Shown one piece after another: positions 35,350 to 43,851 of a stretch of 64,000 bases of DNA. The stretch covers positions 496,001 through 560,000 of the forward strand of contig NZ_AP018818.1 in NCBI RefSeq assembly GCF_024349785.1, in the 5' to 3' direction. Under the pieces are notes generated by a model, which was given only the letters and a program-made list of their open reading frames with translations, did not search any database and had not been told where the DNA came from. Source of the stretch: Sphingomonas bisphenolicum (GTDB lineage Bacteria > Pseudomonadota > Alphaproteobacteria > Sphingomonadales > Sphingomonadaceae). Made by a program: the position numbers and the translations under genes. How positions within the stretch are numbered: the stretch's first letter is position 1; each line of letters starts with the position of its first letter.

Positions 35350-35350
35350 T
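35325..35350. promoter_or_regulatory. TetR-type operator palindrome
   Basis: AAATCTAC (35325-35332) and GTAGATTT (35343-35350) form a perfect 8-base inverted repeat with a 10-base spacer. A nested CTAC-N6-GTAG (35329-35342) lies inside. Its position over the promoter between tetR and the receptor gene suggests repression by the adjacent TetR protein. Confidence 0.6.
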
Positions 35351-35414
35351 AATGTGCGCTTGGCAGAGATGAGCTGTGAAACGGCCGCCAACGCAGGATT
35401 CTGGGGAGGAAAAT

Positions 35415-37571
35415 ATGTCGAATCACATGACTGCCGTGTCCGTTGTCGCATTGCTCGCGAGCATGGCTGCCACGCCGGCCTTGGCGCAGGATCGGGCGGA
35501 CGCCATCGCGGACATCGTCGTGACCGCACAGAAGCGCGCGGAATCGTTGCAGGATACGCCGATTTCGATCGCCGCATTCAGCGCGAAAGACCTAGAAGCG
35601 AAGGGTATCAACGGCCTGACCGACCTGCGCGCCACTGTGCCGAATCTTCAGCTCACGCCTTTCCCGAACAATGCCGCAACGACGCAGATCTTCATGCGTG
35701 GCGTGGGACTGGCCGACGATCAGATCACCCAGGATGGCGGCGTGGCGGTCTATATGGACGGCGTCTATGTCGCCCGCAGCCAGGGGCTGGCGATGGAAGT
35801 GGCCGACCTTGAACGGATAGAGGTGCTGCGCGGGCCGCAAGGCACGCTCTACGGCCGCAATGCGACTGGCGGCGCGATCAATTTCATCACCCGCAAGCCG
35901 GACCTTCGCGCCTTCGGCTTCAAGGGGCAGGTCACGCTCGGCAATTACGACAATCGCCGTTTCAAGGCTGCCGTCAATATCCCGGTCGGGCAGACGATCG
36001 CGCTGCGCCTGTCCTATGTGAACCAGCAGCAGGACGGTTTCATCGCCAATCCCGGCACGGGCGTCAGCCGCTGGGGCGACAAGGACCGCCAGGCCATGCG
36101 CGCCGACCTGTTGTGGCAGCCGTCGGACCGTTTCAGCCTGCGATATAATTATGATCGCACCGAAATCGGCGACACGCCCACCTATGTCGCCTTCTCCCCA
36201 CTCCATCCGCGCACGATCGATCGTCCCAAGGCAGGCAGTCCGCTGGTACGCGATCTGGTGCCCAACGACATCACCTCCCAGGGCCACAGCCTGACCGGCG
36301 AATGGGAGGCGAGCGACGACCTGACCGTCCGGTCGATCACCGGCTATCGCAAGCTCGATAATTTCCAGAACCAGGATTATCTCACCGGCGCGCTCGGCCC
36401 CTTCCCGCTCCAGAAGAACAGCAGCCGCGCCAGGCAGGATCAGTGGAGCCAGGAATGGCAGTTGGTGGGCGATGCACTGGACGGCACGCTGCAATATGTC
36501 GCTGGCTTCTATTATTTCTCGGAAAGCGGCGATAATTTCAGCAATAGCTATAGCCCGCCGACGCTGACGCGCAGTTTCACCACAGCGACCATCGACAACC
36601 GGTCCTATGCACTGTTTGGCCAGGCGACCTTCACCCCGCAGGCGCTCGACCGGCGGTTGCATCTGACGGTGGGTCTGCGGCAGAGCTGGGACAAGCGCGA
36701 GGCGACGCTCGCGCGCCAGACGCAGGTAAATAGCGGCCCGATCACTATAGTGCCGGGCGCAGGAGACGGCAGTCGGCACTTCAAGGATTTCAGCCCCAGC
36801 TTCGTGGTCGCCTATGACGCATCTGACGACGTCAATCTCTACGTCAAGGCCGTGAAGGGCTATAAGAGCGGCGGCTATAATGTCCGGGCCAGTTCCATCG
36901 ACAGGTTCGACGAGGGCTTCGGCCCGGAGACACTCTGGTCCTATGAAGCGGGGGTGAAGAGCGAATGGCTGGACAAAAGACTGCGCTTCAATGCGGCGGG
37001 CTTCATCTCGAAATATTCGGACATTCAGGTCAATGTTCAGTCCGATCCGACCAATATCCGCCTGACCGACGTGCTGAACGCCGGCAGTGCGACCGTGAAA
37101 GGCGTGGAAATGGATTTGACGTTCGCGCCCGCCCGCGATCTTCGCCTGTCGGTGAATTACGGCTATCTGCTGGCGCGCTACAAGGAGATCATCGACGCGA
37201 CCGGTGCCAATATCGCGGCCAATTATCGCTTCACCAATGCGCCCAGGCACAGCATCGCGCTGGACCTTACCTATGATCTGCCGCGCCTGCCGCTCGGGCA
37301 TCTGAGCGCCAACCTCAACTACACGGCGCAGAGCGACAAATATACCAATGCCACTGTCACCAGCGGCCGCTACATCATCGGCGACTATGGACTGCTCAAT
37401 GGGCGGCTGACACTCACGGACATTCCTGGCGTGAAGGGCGTGCGCGCCAGCCTGTGGGGCCGCAACCTTACCGACAAAAATTACTATGTCATGCAGTTCA
37501 ACGTCGGCCGTCCCGGCGCGCTGTTCGGGGAACCGCGCACCTATGGCGTCGACCTGAGCGTCGAATTCTAA
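35415..37571 (+). CDS. TonB-dependent outer-membrane receptor
   Basis: A 718-residue receptor: signal peptide ending TPALAQ, TonB-box-like DIVVTAQKRAESLQ, plug motifs FMRGVG, GVYVARSQG and IEVLRGPQGTLYGRNATGG, and a barrel ending LSVEF. Start at 35415 (MSNHMTAVS) has GGGGAGGA directly upstream; an upstream ATG at 35376 has no such site. Head of a unit with an SDR and an exported phosphatase, under the TetR operator. Confidence 0.85.
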   Translation: MSNHMTAVSVVALLASMAATPALAQDRADAIADIVVTAQKRAESLQDTPISIAAFSAKDLEAKGINGLTDLRATVPNLQLTPFPNNAATTQIFMRGVGLADDQITQDGGVAVYMDGVYVARSQGLAMEVADLERIEVLRGPQGTLYGRNATGGAINFITRKPDLRAFGFKGQVTLGNYDNRRFKAAVNIPVGQTIALRLSYVNQQQDGFIANPGTGVSRWGDKDRQAMRADLLWQPSDRFSLRYNYDRTEIGDTPTYVAFSPLHPRTIDRPKAGSPLVRDLVPNDITSQGHSLTGEWEASDDLTVRSITGYRKLDNFQNQDYLTGALGPFPLQKNSSRARQDQWSQEWQLVGDALDGTLQYVAGFYYFSESGDNFSNSYSPPTLTRSFTTATIDNRSYALFGQATFTPQALDRRLHLTVGLRQSWDKREATLARQTQVNSGPITIVPGAGDGSRHFKDFSPSFVVAYDASDDVNLYVKAVKGYKSGGYNVRASSIDRFDEGFGPETLWSYEAGVKSEWLDKRLRFNAAGFISKYSDIQVNVQSDPTNIRLTDVLNAGSATVKGVEMDLTFAPARDLRLSVNYGYLLARYKEIIDATGANIAANYRFTNAPRHSIALDLTYDLPRLPLGHLSANLNYTAQSDKYTNATVTSGRYIIGDYGLLNGRLTLTDIPGVKGVRASLWGRNLTDKNYYVMQFNVGRPGALFGEPRTYGVDLSVEF

Positions 37572-37627
37572 GCCGCAGTTGGCGATCGTCACCCGCCCGA
37601 ACCCCGTTATCTGAAAGGAAACGCTTC

Positions 37628-38395
37628 ATGAACCCAGTTTCTTCGCCATCCTCTCCCGTCATCGTCACCGGCGGCGCTTCAGGCATCGGACTTGCGTCCG
37701 CCAAGGCCCTGGCAGCCGTCGGGCGGCCGGTCGCGCTATGGGATATCGATGGCGACGGGGCCGCCGCTGCCGCCGGCTCTATCGCCCAGACACATGGCAT
37801 CGCCGCCATAGGCATCGGCATCGACCTGCGCGATCTGGACGGGATCGCTCCCGCACTGGCGGCGACGCGACAGGCGATGGGCGCGCCGGGCGGCGTGGTC
37901 CATGCGGCGGGTATCGTCGATACGGACTCGATCGACGGGATGACGGCGCAAAGCTGGGACAGCGGCATCGCCATCCACCTGCGCGCGCTCGCTTTCGTCA
38001 CCCAGGCCATCCGAGTCGATCTGGCGAGCCAGCCCGGCTCTGCCATCGTCGCCATCGCCTCGATAAACGCCACGTTGGGGAACGGCATCAACCCGATCTA
38101 TAGCGCCGCCAAGGGCGGCATACTTTCGCTGGTCCGCTCGCTGGCCGACCGGCTCGCCATGGACGGCATCCGGATCAATGCGGTATCGCCCGGTCAAATT
38201 CTGACGCCGATGATGCGCCCGGCCGTCGACGCCCTGCCGGACGGCTATTTCGAGCGGCGCATCCTGCTCGGTCGTATTGGAGAGCCAGAGGAAGTCGCGC
38301 GGGTCGTCCGCTTCCTGCTGTCGGACGAGGCGAGCTATGTCACCGCGTCGGAAATCGTCGTGGACGGCGGCAACATCTCATCGCAGCGCGGGTGA
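37628..38395 (+). CDS. SDR family oxidoreductase
   Basis: A 255-residue SDR: TGGASGIG, the modified HAAG instead of NNAG, SINATLGNG serine region, YSAAK active site and VDGGNISSQRG end. GAAAGGA precedes the ATG by seven bases. Located 56 bases after the TonB receptor, probably co-transcribed and acting on the imported compound's alcohol or ketone. Confidence 0.75.
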   Translation: MNPVSSPSSPVIVTGGASGIGLASAKALAAVGRPVALWDIDGDGAAAAAGSIAQTHGIAAIGIGIDLRDLDGIAPALAATRQAMGAPGGVVHAAGIVDTDSIDGMTAQSWDSGIAIHLRALAFVTQAIRVDLASQPGSAIVAIASINATLGNGINPIYSAAKGGILSLVRSLADRLAMDGIRINAVSPGQILTPMMRPAVDALPDGYFERRILLGRIGEPEEVARVVRFLLSDEASYVTASEIVVDGGNISSQRG

Positions 38396-38402
38396 TGACG
38401 GC

Positions 38403-39524
38403 ATGACAGCCCTTCCGATAGACCGCCGTCATTTTCTCTCCGGCGCGCTGCTGACATCCTTTGCCGCGCTGGCGGGTTGCACGACGCCAGTCGCACGCGG
38501 GACAAGCGCCGCCATTCCCTTCCGCGCCGCCAGCGTCATTCGGATCGCCGACAGCGATGACTATCATGTTGAATGGCAGGCGGAAGACGTGCGACGCATC
38601 GCCATATATGTCAGCGACATGCCGTCTCCCATGCTCGTTGGACAGCCGGTGGCGCAAGGAAATGGTACGGGCAGCGCGACCATCCGTGGCCTCACGCCGG
38701 GCAGCCGGTCTTATTTCACCCTAGTTCCCGATCGCGGCGCACCGTTGGTCGTTGCGGATCGGGCGCTGCACATATCCGGCATCGCCAATCTGCGCGACAT
38801 TGGCGGCTATCGCACTACAGATGGTCGCTGGGTGAAGATGGGGATGCTCTATCGCTCGGATCAGCTCGACCGGGTGAGCGATGCCGATATGGCCGCGCTC
38901 GAACGGCTGGGCCTGCGCGTCGTCGTCGATCTACGGACGCAAAGCGAAAGGATGCGCGAACCCGACAGACTGCCCCCGGGCAGCCGCCCGCTCATCCTGG
39001 ACGTCGCTGCTGACGGCGACGGTTCGCTGGGCGGCGACATGCGCAAGGCGACCGCGGCGATTGCTGCGGGCAAGGGCGTGGAACTGTTGACCGCGGCCAA
39101 TCGCGATTTCGTCGCTCTGGGCAGCGCACGCCAAGCCTATGCCGCGCTATTGCGCGAACTGGCGACGCCGCAAGCAATGCCCCTGCTCTATCATTGCACC
39201 GCGGGCAAGGATCGCACCGGCTGGGCGACGGCCGTCGTGCTGACCCTGCTCGGCGTGCCGCGCGACACCGTCATGGCCGATTATATGGCGAGCAACCGCT
39301 ATCTGGAACGCAAGAATGCGAAGACGGTGAGCGCCCTTGCGCAATCGGGAAGCGCGATCGATCCCGCCAGCCTGATGCCAGTGCTGACCGTGCGCACCGC
39401 CTATCTGCAGGCCGCGTTCGATGAGGTGGAGAAGCGACACGGTTCTTTCGACGCCTATCTGCGAAACGGCCTGGAATTGAACGGCCACGACCTGGATGAA
39501 CTACGCAAAATATACCTATCATAA
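38403..39524 (+). CDS. Exported tyrosine-protein-phosphatase-family lipoprotein
   Basis: A 373-residue protein. The N terminus has a twin-arginine-like RRHFLSG signal followed by a lipobox LAGC (Cys26), so it is probably an exported lipoprotein. An Ig/fibronectin-like segment (about 35-125) precedes a phosphatase domain with NLRDIGGYRT and the signature HCTAGKDRTG (nucleophile Cys265, Arg271). IphP/LipA-type phosphatases hydrolyse phosphotyrosine, phosphoinositides or other monophosphates. Its presence in a catabolic unit suggests removal of phosphate from a substrate outside the cytoplasm, though a signalling role is possible. Start seven bases after the SDR stop. Confidence 0.75.
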   Translation: MTALPIDRRHFLSGALLTSFAALAGCTTPVARGTSAAIPFRAASVIRIADSDDYHVEWQAEDVRRIAIYVSDMPSPMLVGQPVAQGNGTGSATIRGLTPGSRSYFTLVPDRGAPLVVADRALHISGIANLRDIGGYRTTDGRWVKMGMLYRSDQLDRVSDADMAALERLGLRVVVDLRTQSERMREPDRLPPGSRPLILDVAADGDGSLGGDMRKATAAIAAGKGVELLTAANRDFVALGSARQAYAALLRELATPQAMPLLYHCTAGKDRTGWATAVVLTLLGVPRDTVMADYMASNRYLERKNAKTVSALAQSGSAIDPASLMPVLTVRTAYLQAAFDEVEKRHGSFDAYLRNGLELNGHDLDELRKIYLS

Positions 39525-39574
39525 CAATTCATCCACAAATTGCGTTTTATTCATGGCGATTAATTTTTCATCTA

Positions 39575-39586
39575 GTCCAAATGGAC
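39575..39586. promoter_or_regulatory. Short inverted repeat upstream of the SDR/luciferase-like operon
   Basis: GTCCA-AA-TGGAC, in an AT-rich stretch (39525-39590) that probably holds the promoter of the 39653-46173 operon. Could be an operator half; short enough to be chance. Confidence 0.3.
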
Positions 39587-39613
39587 CATGCGCCTCGCAC
39601 CTGAACCGCTAGA

Positions 39614-39640
39614 ATGTCGGCAACGGCAAAAAGCCGACAT
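39614..39640. promoter_or_regulatory. Perfect 8-bp hairpin/operator in the leader before the SDR gene
   Basis: ATGTCGGC (39614-39621) and GCCGACAT (39633-39640) are perfectly complementary across an 11-base loop and end just before the Shine-Dalgarno GGGAGAGA (39642-39649). It could be a DNA operator or an RNA stem that affects translation of the first gene of the operon. Confidence 0.5.
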
Positions 39641-39652
39641 CCGGGAGAGATC

Positions 39653-40486
39653 ATGAAAGCCATCGATTTTCGCGACAAGAGCGTGTTGATCACCGGTGGA
39701 GGATCGGGCATCGGCTTGGCCTGCGCCGAGAATTTCGCCGAGGCTGGCGCCCGGATCGCGATCGCTGAGGCAGACGAGATGCGTTGCGCCGAATTCGCCG
39801 CGCGTTTTCCACAGGCGCTGGTCGTCCATTGCGACATCACCAACCGCGCCGAACTGCGCATGCTTGGCGGTCAGGTACGGGACTGGGACGGCAAGCTGGA
39901 CATACTGGTCAACAATGTCGGCCATTTCCTGCACACAAAGGCGTTCGAGGCATTGGAAGATGACGAGGTCGATGCGATCGTCGACATCAATTTCGGCCAG
40001 GTCGTGCGCGTCACCCGCACCATGCTGCCGCTGTTGCGGACAGCCGGGCCGGGGTCCAGCATCGTCAACATCACGTCGATCGAGGCGTTTCGCGGCATTC
40101 CCAATTGCGCCATCTATGGCGCCGCCAAAGCGGCTGTCACCGGCCTGACCCAGAGCCTCGCGCTGGAACTGGCGCCTGCCGGCATCCGCATCAACGCCGT
40201 CGCGCCCGAAACCACCGACACGCCGCAAGTGCCACTGGAGTATATGATCCCGCCGCAGAACCGCACGCATATGGACAAATGGATTCCGCTGGGCCGTTTC
40301 GGCCGGCCACAGGACAGCGCGGATGCTGCACTCTATCTGGCCAGTCCCATGGCCGCCTGGATCACCGGCACCACCCTGCATGTCGATGGCGGCGCACGCG
40401 CGGCGGCCGGCTGGATGCAGACGCCCGAGGGGCAATGGACCGTCGTGCCGATGATCAGCGGCAACGGCATCGCAATGCCCGCCTGA
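39653..40486 (+). CDS. SDR family oxidoreductase
   Basis: A 277-residue SDR: TGGGSGIG, NNVG, NITSIEAFRG, catalytic YGAAK, and an extended C terminus (about 25 residues after VDGGARAAAGW). First gene of an operon ending in a TonB receptor. Start MKAIDF at 39653 with GGGAGAGA upstream; an upstream in-frame ATG at 39614 lies in the hairpin and lacks a ribosome-binding site. Confidence 0.75.
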   Translation: MKAIDFRDKSVLITGGGSGIGLACAENFAEAGARIAIAEADEMRCAEFAARFPQALVVHCDITNRAELRMLGGQVRDWDGKLDILVNNVGHFLHTKAFEALEDDEVDAIVDINFGQVVRVTRTMLPLLRTAGPGSSIVNITSIEAFRGIPNCAIYGAAKAAVTGLTQSLALELAPAGIRINAVAPETTDTPQVPLEYMIPPQNRTHMDKWIPLGRFGRPQDSADAALYLASPMAAWITGTTLHVDGGARAAAGWMQTPEGQWTVVPMISGNGIAMPA

Positions 40487-40511
40487 CACGGCCCATTTTT
40501 CAGGAGCAGAT

Positions 40512-41657
40512 ATGAAATTCTCCATCATCTACGAAGCGCAAATGGCTGACCCGTCCCCGGCGTCGGAAGTGCGCTGCTTCAACGAGATCGTCGAGCAGGT
40601 CATATTGGCCGAACAGCTCGGCTTCGACACCGTGTGGTGCGTCGAACATACCGCGCTGACCCAATATGCGCATATGTCGGCGCCCGAAACGGTGCTGGCC
40701 TATCTGGCCGGCCGGACCAGCCGGATCGGCATCGGCCATGGCGTCGTGTGCCTTCCGCCCGCCATGAACCATCCGGTGAAGGTGGCCGAACGGATCGCGA
40801 CGCTCGACATATTGTCGGGCGGGCGGGTGCATTTCGGCATGGGCAAGGGCGGCACCCAGCAGGAGGCCGGCACCTTCGGCTATGACCTGGCCGAACTGCA
40901 ACCGATGATCGACGAGTCCATGTATCTGATCCCCAAGATCATGACGCAGGACGAGATCGAACATGACGGCACCTACATCAAAATCCCGCGCCGTCCGATC
41001 CATCCCAAGCCGCTGCAAAAGCCGCATCCGCCGCTCTATTATGCCTGCACCCGTGAAGCCACGCTGGAACTAGCCGGCAAGCGCGGCATCGGCGCGCTGG
41101 TCCTGGGCTTTTCCGGGCCGGAGGAAATCGCGCGCAAAAATGCCATCTATCGCGAGAATTTCCGCACTCGGAAGGCGGAGGATCAGGTCGGCATCGTCCC
41201 CACGGAGCATCTCGCCGCCTTCTGCGCCGCCTGCGTTCTGGATGATCGCGAGGAGGCGCGAAGGATCGGCCTGCGGGGCCAGCGCTTCTTCGCCGAAGCC
41301 ATCGCCCACTGGTATCAGGGCGGTCCCAAGCCCAGCGTCGCTGACTTGTCCGCCGAAGAACAGGCCGATGCGCTGCAGCAGGGCAAGGACGCCGTCGTCG
41401 CCTATCTGTCGGAGGAACATATTCCCGTCGGCGACGAGCATGTCAGCAATTATGCCGTGGCGCAGGATGCCTATGGCAATGCCGATGATTGCATCCGCTA
41501 TGTGACGCGCCTGCAGGAAGCGGGCGCAGACGAGATATTGTTCCTGTTCCAGATGGGCACGGTGCCACACGCGGCGATATTGGAGACGATCCACAATATC
41601 GGCGCCAAGGTCATCCCGCATTTCCGTGCGCAGTCGGCACAGGAAGCGGCGGAATGA
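40512..41657 (+). CDS. Luciferase-like flavin-dependent monooxygenase
   Basis: A 381-residue TIM-barrel protein of the bacterial luciferase/LLM family: FDTVWCVEHTAL near residue 40, RIGIGHGVVCLP, HPVKVAERIATLDILSGGRVHFGMGKGGTQQE, and a long C-terminal insert. FMNH2-dependent members catalyse Baeyer-Villiger oxidation, desulfonation or hydroxylation; a matching flavin reductase is not encoded nearby. CAGGAG precedes the ATG. In this operon it probably oxidises a cyclic or long-chain ketone; substrate unknown. Confidence 0.75.
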   Translation: MKFSIIYEAQMADPSPASEVRCFNEIVEQVILAEQLGFDTVWCVEHTALTQYAHMSAPETVLAYLAGRTSRIGIGHGVVCLPPAMNHPVKVAERIATLDILSGGRVHFGMGKGGTQQEAGTFGYDLAELQPMIDESMYLIPKIMTQDEIEHDGTYIKIPRRPIHPKPLQKPHPPLYYACTREATLELAGKRGIGALVLGFSGPEEIARKNAIYRENFRTRKAEDQVGIVPTEHLAAFCAACVLDDREEARRIGLRGQRFFAEAIAHWYQGGPKPSVADLSAEEQADALQQGKDAVVAYLSEEHIPVGDEHVSNYAVAQDAYGNADDCIRYVTRLQEAGADEILFLFQMGTVPHAAILETIHNIGAKVIPHFRAQSAQEAAE

Positions 41658-42433
41658 GCCGCGCACCCTTCAATGACAAGGTCGCGATCGTCACCGGCGG
41701 CGGATCGGGCATCGGCCGTGCGGCCAGCCAGCGGCTGGCGGTGGAAGGCGCGCAGGTCGTGGTGGCCGACATCGATCTGCCAGGGGCCGAGCGCACCGTG
41801 GAACTGATCGCGGCGCGCGGTGGTCAGGCCGTCGCCATCCGCGCCGACATCGCCAGCGAGCAGGATAATCAGGCAATATTCGATCTGGCCGAAGAACGTT
41901 TCGGCGGCATCGACGCGGCGTTCCTGAATGCCGGTATGATACAGCCCTATGGTCCGCTGGAGGCACTGGCGCTCGAAACCTTCGACCGGATCATCGCCGT
42001 CAATCTGCGCGGCACCTATCTGGGCGTGCAGCAGGCGCGCGCGCGGTTGCGGCCGGGCGGCAGTTGCGTCGTCACAGCATCGCTATCCGGCGTCATCGGC
42101 TTTGCCGAAGGCCCCGCCTATGCCGTGTCCAAACATGGGCTGGTCGGGCTGGTGCGGTCGGCGGCCTCCGCCTTTGCCGAGCGAGGCACACGGATCAACG
42201 CCATCTGCCCCGGCATGGTGCTAACAGGCATGACCGGCACTGTCGGGCTGGAAGCGATCGATGATCCCGATGAGGTGGCCGATCCCGCCTATCGCGGCGC
42301 GCTAAGCGCGCAGCAGATCGCGGAGGTCGCGCTGTTCCTGCTGAGCCGCCGATCGGCCGGGATCAACGGGCAGGCGCAGAATATCGACGCGGCCTTGCTC
42401 TCCGCCTTTCCGCCGCTCGCGGACATGCTCTGA
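41654..42433 (+). CDS. SDR family oxidoreductase
   Basis: A 259-residue SDR: TGGGSGIG, the variant LNAG, SLSGVIG, YAVSK active site. The C terminus ends QNIDAALLSAFPPLADML without the usual DGG. Coupled to the luciferase-like gene by an ATGA overlap and followed three bases later by a SnoaL gene. Confidence 0.75.
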   Translation: MSRAPFNDKVAIVTGGGSGIGRAASQRLAVEGAQVVVADIDLPGAERTVELIAARGGQAVAIRADIASEQDNQAIFDLAEERFGGIDAAFLNAGMIQPYGPLEALALETFDRIIAVNLRGTYLGVQQARARLRPGGSCVVTASLSGVIGFAEGPAYAVSKHGLVGLVRSAASAFAERGTRINAICPGMVLTGMTGTVGLEAIDDPDEVADPAYRGALSAQQIAEVALFLLSRRSAGINGQAQNIDAALLSAFPPLADML

Positions 42434-42436
42434 GCC

Positions 42437-42898
42437 ATGGCTGACGCCCATTCCCTGATGATCGACCAAAACCTGCTGCGGCAGGCGGCGGACCTCTATG
42501 CCATCGGGGCGGACCGGCGCGACAAGGCGCTGTGGCGGCAGGTGCTGGCGGAAGAGTGCGTGATCGAAGGGCCAGGCTTCATCACCCAGGGTCGGGACGC
42601 CTGCCTCCAGTTGATCGATGCGCTCGACCATATGTATCGCGCCACGCGGCATGACGTGCTGCAGCAACGCGTCATCATCGACGAGGATGCCGCCGTCGGC
42701 GAAACCTATTGCGCCGCCAGCCATCTGCTGCGCGATCGCGACGCCATTCTGGTCTGGGCGATCCGCTATCAGGATGCGTGGCGGCGCGATGACGAAGGAT
42801 GGCGCTTCACCCGGCGCAGCCTGTTGCTCGACTGGACCGAAACACGTCCGGTCAACGCCGGAACCTCCATGAACCAGTTCAAGGATATGACGCTATGA
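42437..42898 (+). CDS. SnoaL-like (NTF2-fold) protein
   Basis: A 153-residue NTF2-fold protein: N-terminal LRQAADLYAIGADRRDKALW, GFITQGRDACLQLIDALDHMYRATRHDV in outline, and C-terminal WRRDDEGWRFTRRSLLLDWTE. Fits the SnoaL_4 group. Probably a dehydratase or isomerase, or an accessory of the luciferase-like monooxygenase; no catalytic assignment possible. Overlaps the next gene by four bases. Confidence 0.62.
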   Translation: MADAHSLMIDQNLLRQAADLYAIGADRRDKALWRQVLAEECVIEGPGFITQGRDACLQLIDALDHMYRATRHDVLQQRVIIDEDAAVGETYCAASHLLRDRDAILVWAIRYQDAWRRDDEGWRFTRRSLLLDWTETRPVNAGTSMNQFKDMTL

Positions 42899-43806
42899 AG
42901 CTATTGGTGATCGGCGGTACAGGCGCGCTGGGCGGCCATGCTGCGATCCACATGGCCGCCCAGGGCCATGATGTCACGGTCGCAGGCCGCAACGCGCCGC
43001 TCGCATTGACCCCGATGGCGGCGATGCCCTTCCTGCAGGGCGACTATGTCGCGGGCGATTTCACGCCGGACCGGCTCGCAGGGTTCGACTGGGTGATTTT
43101 CGCCGCCGGGAACGACCCGCGTCATGTGCCGCAGGGCGGGGATTTCGACGCCTTCCTGCTGAAGGCCAATCATGAGGCAGTCCCCGCGCTGTTCGCCGCG
43201 TGCCGGGATGCCGGGGTCAACCGTGCCATCCAGCTCGGCAGCTTCTATCCGCAAGCCGCGCCGGAACTGCTGGCGGACAATAGCTATATCCGTTCCCGTC
43301 TAGCTGCCTGCGAAGGCGCACGCGCGCAGGGGCGGCCGGGTTTCGACGTCATCAGCGTGAACGCGCCCTTCATGGTCGGCACGGTGCCCGGCCTGCCCAG
43401 CGCCATCTTCGCACCCTATATGCAATGGGCCGAGGGACATATTCCAATCGAGCCCTATGCGCCGACCGGCGGCACCAATTTCATGTCCTATCGATCGCTG
43501 TCGCAGGCCCTGGAAGGCGCATTGCTCCGTGGCGAGCCGGGCAAAGCCTATCTGGTGGGCGACGAGACCATGTCCTTCCGCGCCTATTTCCAGCTCTTCT
43601 TCGACGCGGCATGCCGATCCGTCCAGGTCGAAGAGCGGGACGCGGAACTGCCGCTGCTGCCCGACGTCGCTATCCCGCAAGGGCGGGGCAACTGGATCGA
43701 CTATGCGCCGAACGCCGTTGAGGTCGCCTTGCTCGGCTATCGCCGCAACGACATCGCTGCCGCCGTCCGCGAGATTGCGGACCAGTTTGGTCAGGTGCGC
43801 GCCTGA
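42895..43806 (+). CDS. NAD(P)-binding epimerase/reductase-like protein (extended SDR)
   Basis: A 303-residue Rossmann protein starting MKLLVIGGTGALGGHAA, typical of NmrA/epimerase-type extended or atypical SDRs. The FAAGNDP and LGSFYPQAAPEL segments stand where the catalytic region lies; the YxxxK motif is not obvious. It could be an NADPH-dependent reductase or a redox sensor. ATG at 42895 overlaps the SnoaL stop, so it belongs to the same operon as the downstream TonB receptor. Confidence 0.65.
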   Translation: MKLLVIGGTGALGGHAAIHMAAQGHDVTVAGRNAPLALTPMAAMPFLQGDYVAGDFTPDRLAGFDWVIFAAGNDPRHVPQGGDFDAFLLKANHEAVPALFAACRDAGVNRAIQLGSFYPQAAPELLADNSYIRSRLAACEGARAQGRPGFDVISVNAPFMVGTVPGLPSAIFAPYMQWAEGHIPIEPYAPTGGTNFMSYRSLSQALEGALLRGEPGKAYLVGDETMSFRAYFQLFFDAACRSVQVEERDAELPLLPDVAIPQGRGNWIDYAPNAVEVALLGYRRNDIAAAVREIADQFGQVRA

Positions 43807-43851
43807 CGCTCGCAGGAACAAGAACACATTGGACGGGGAAGGAACTGTAAA

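Noticed and set aside
35592..37592. A 666-codon minus-strand open frame
   Set aside because: Exactly opposite the TonB receptor; low-complexity composition and no ribosome-binding site or motif.
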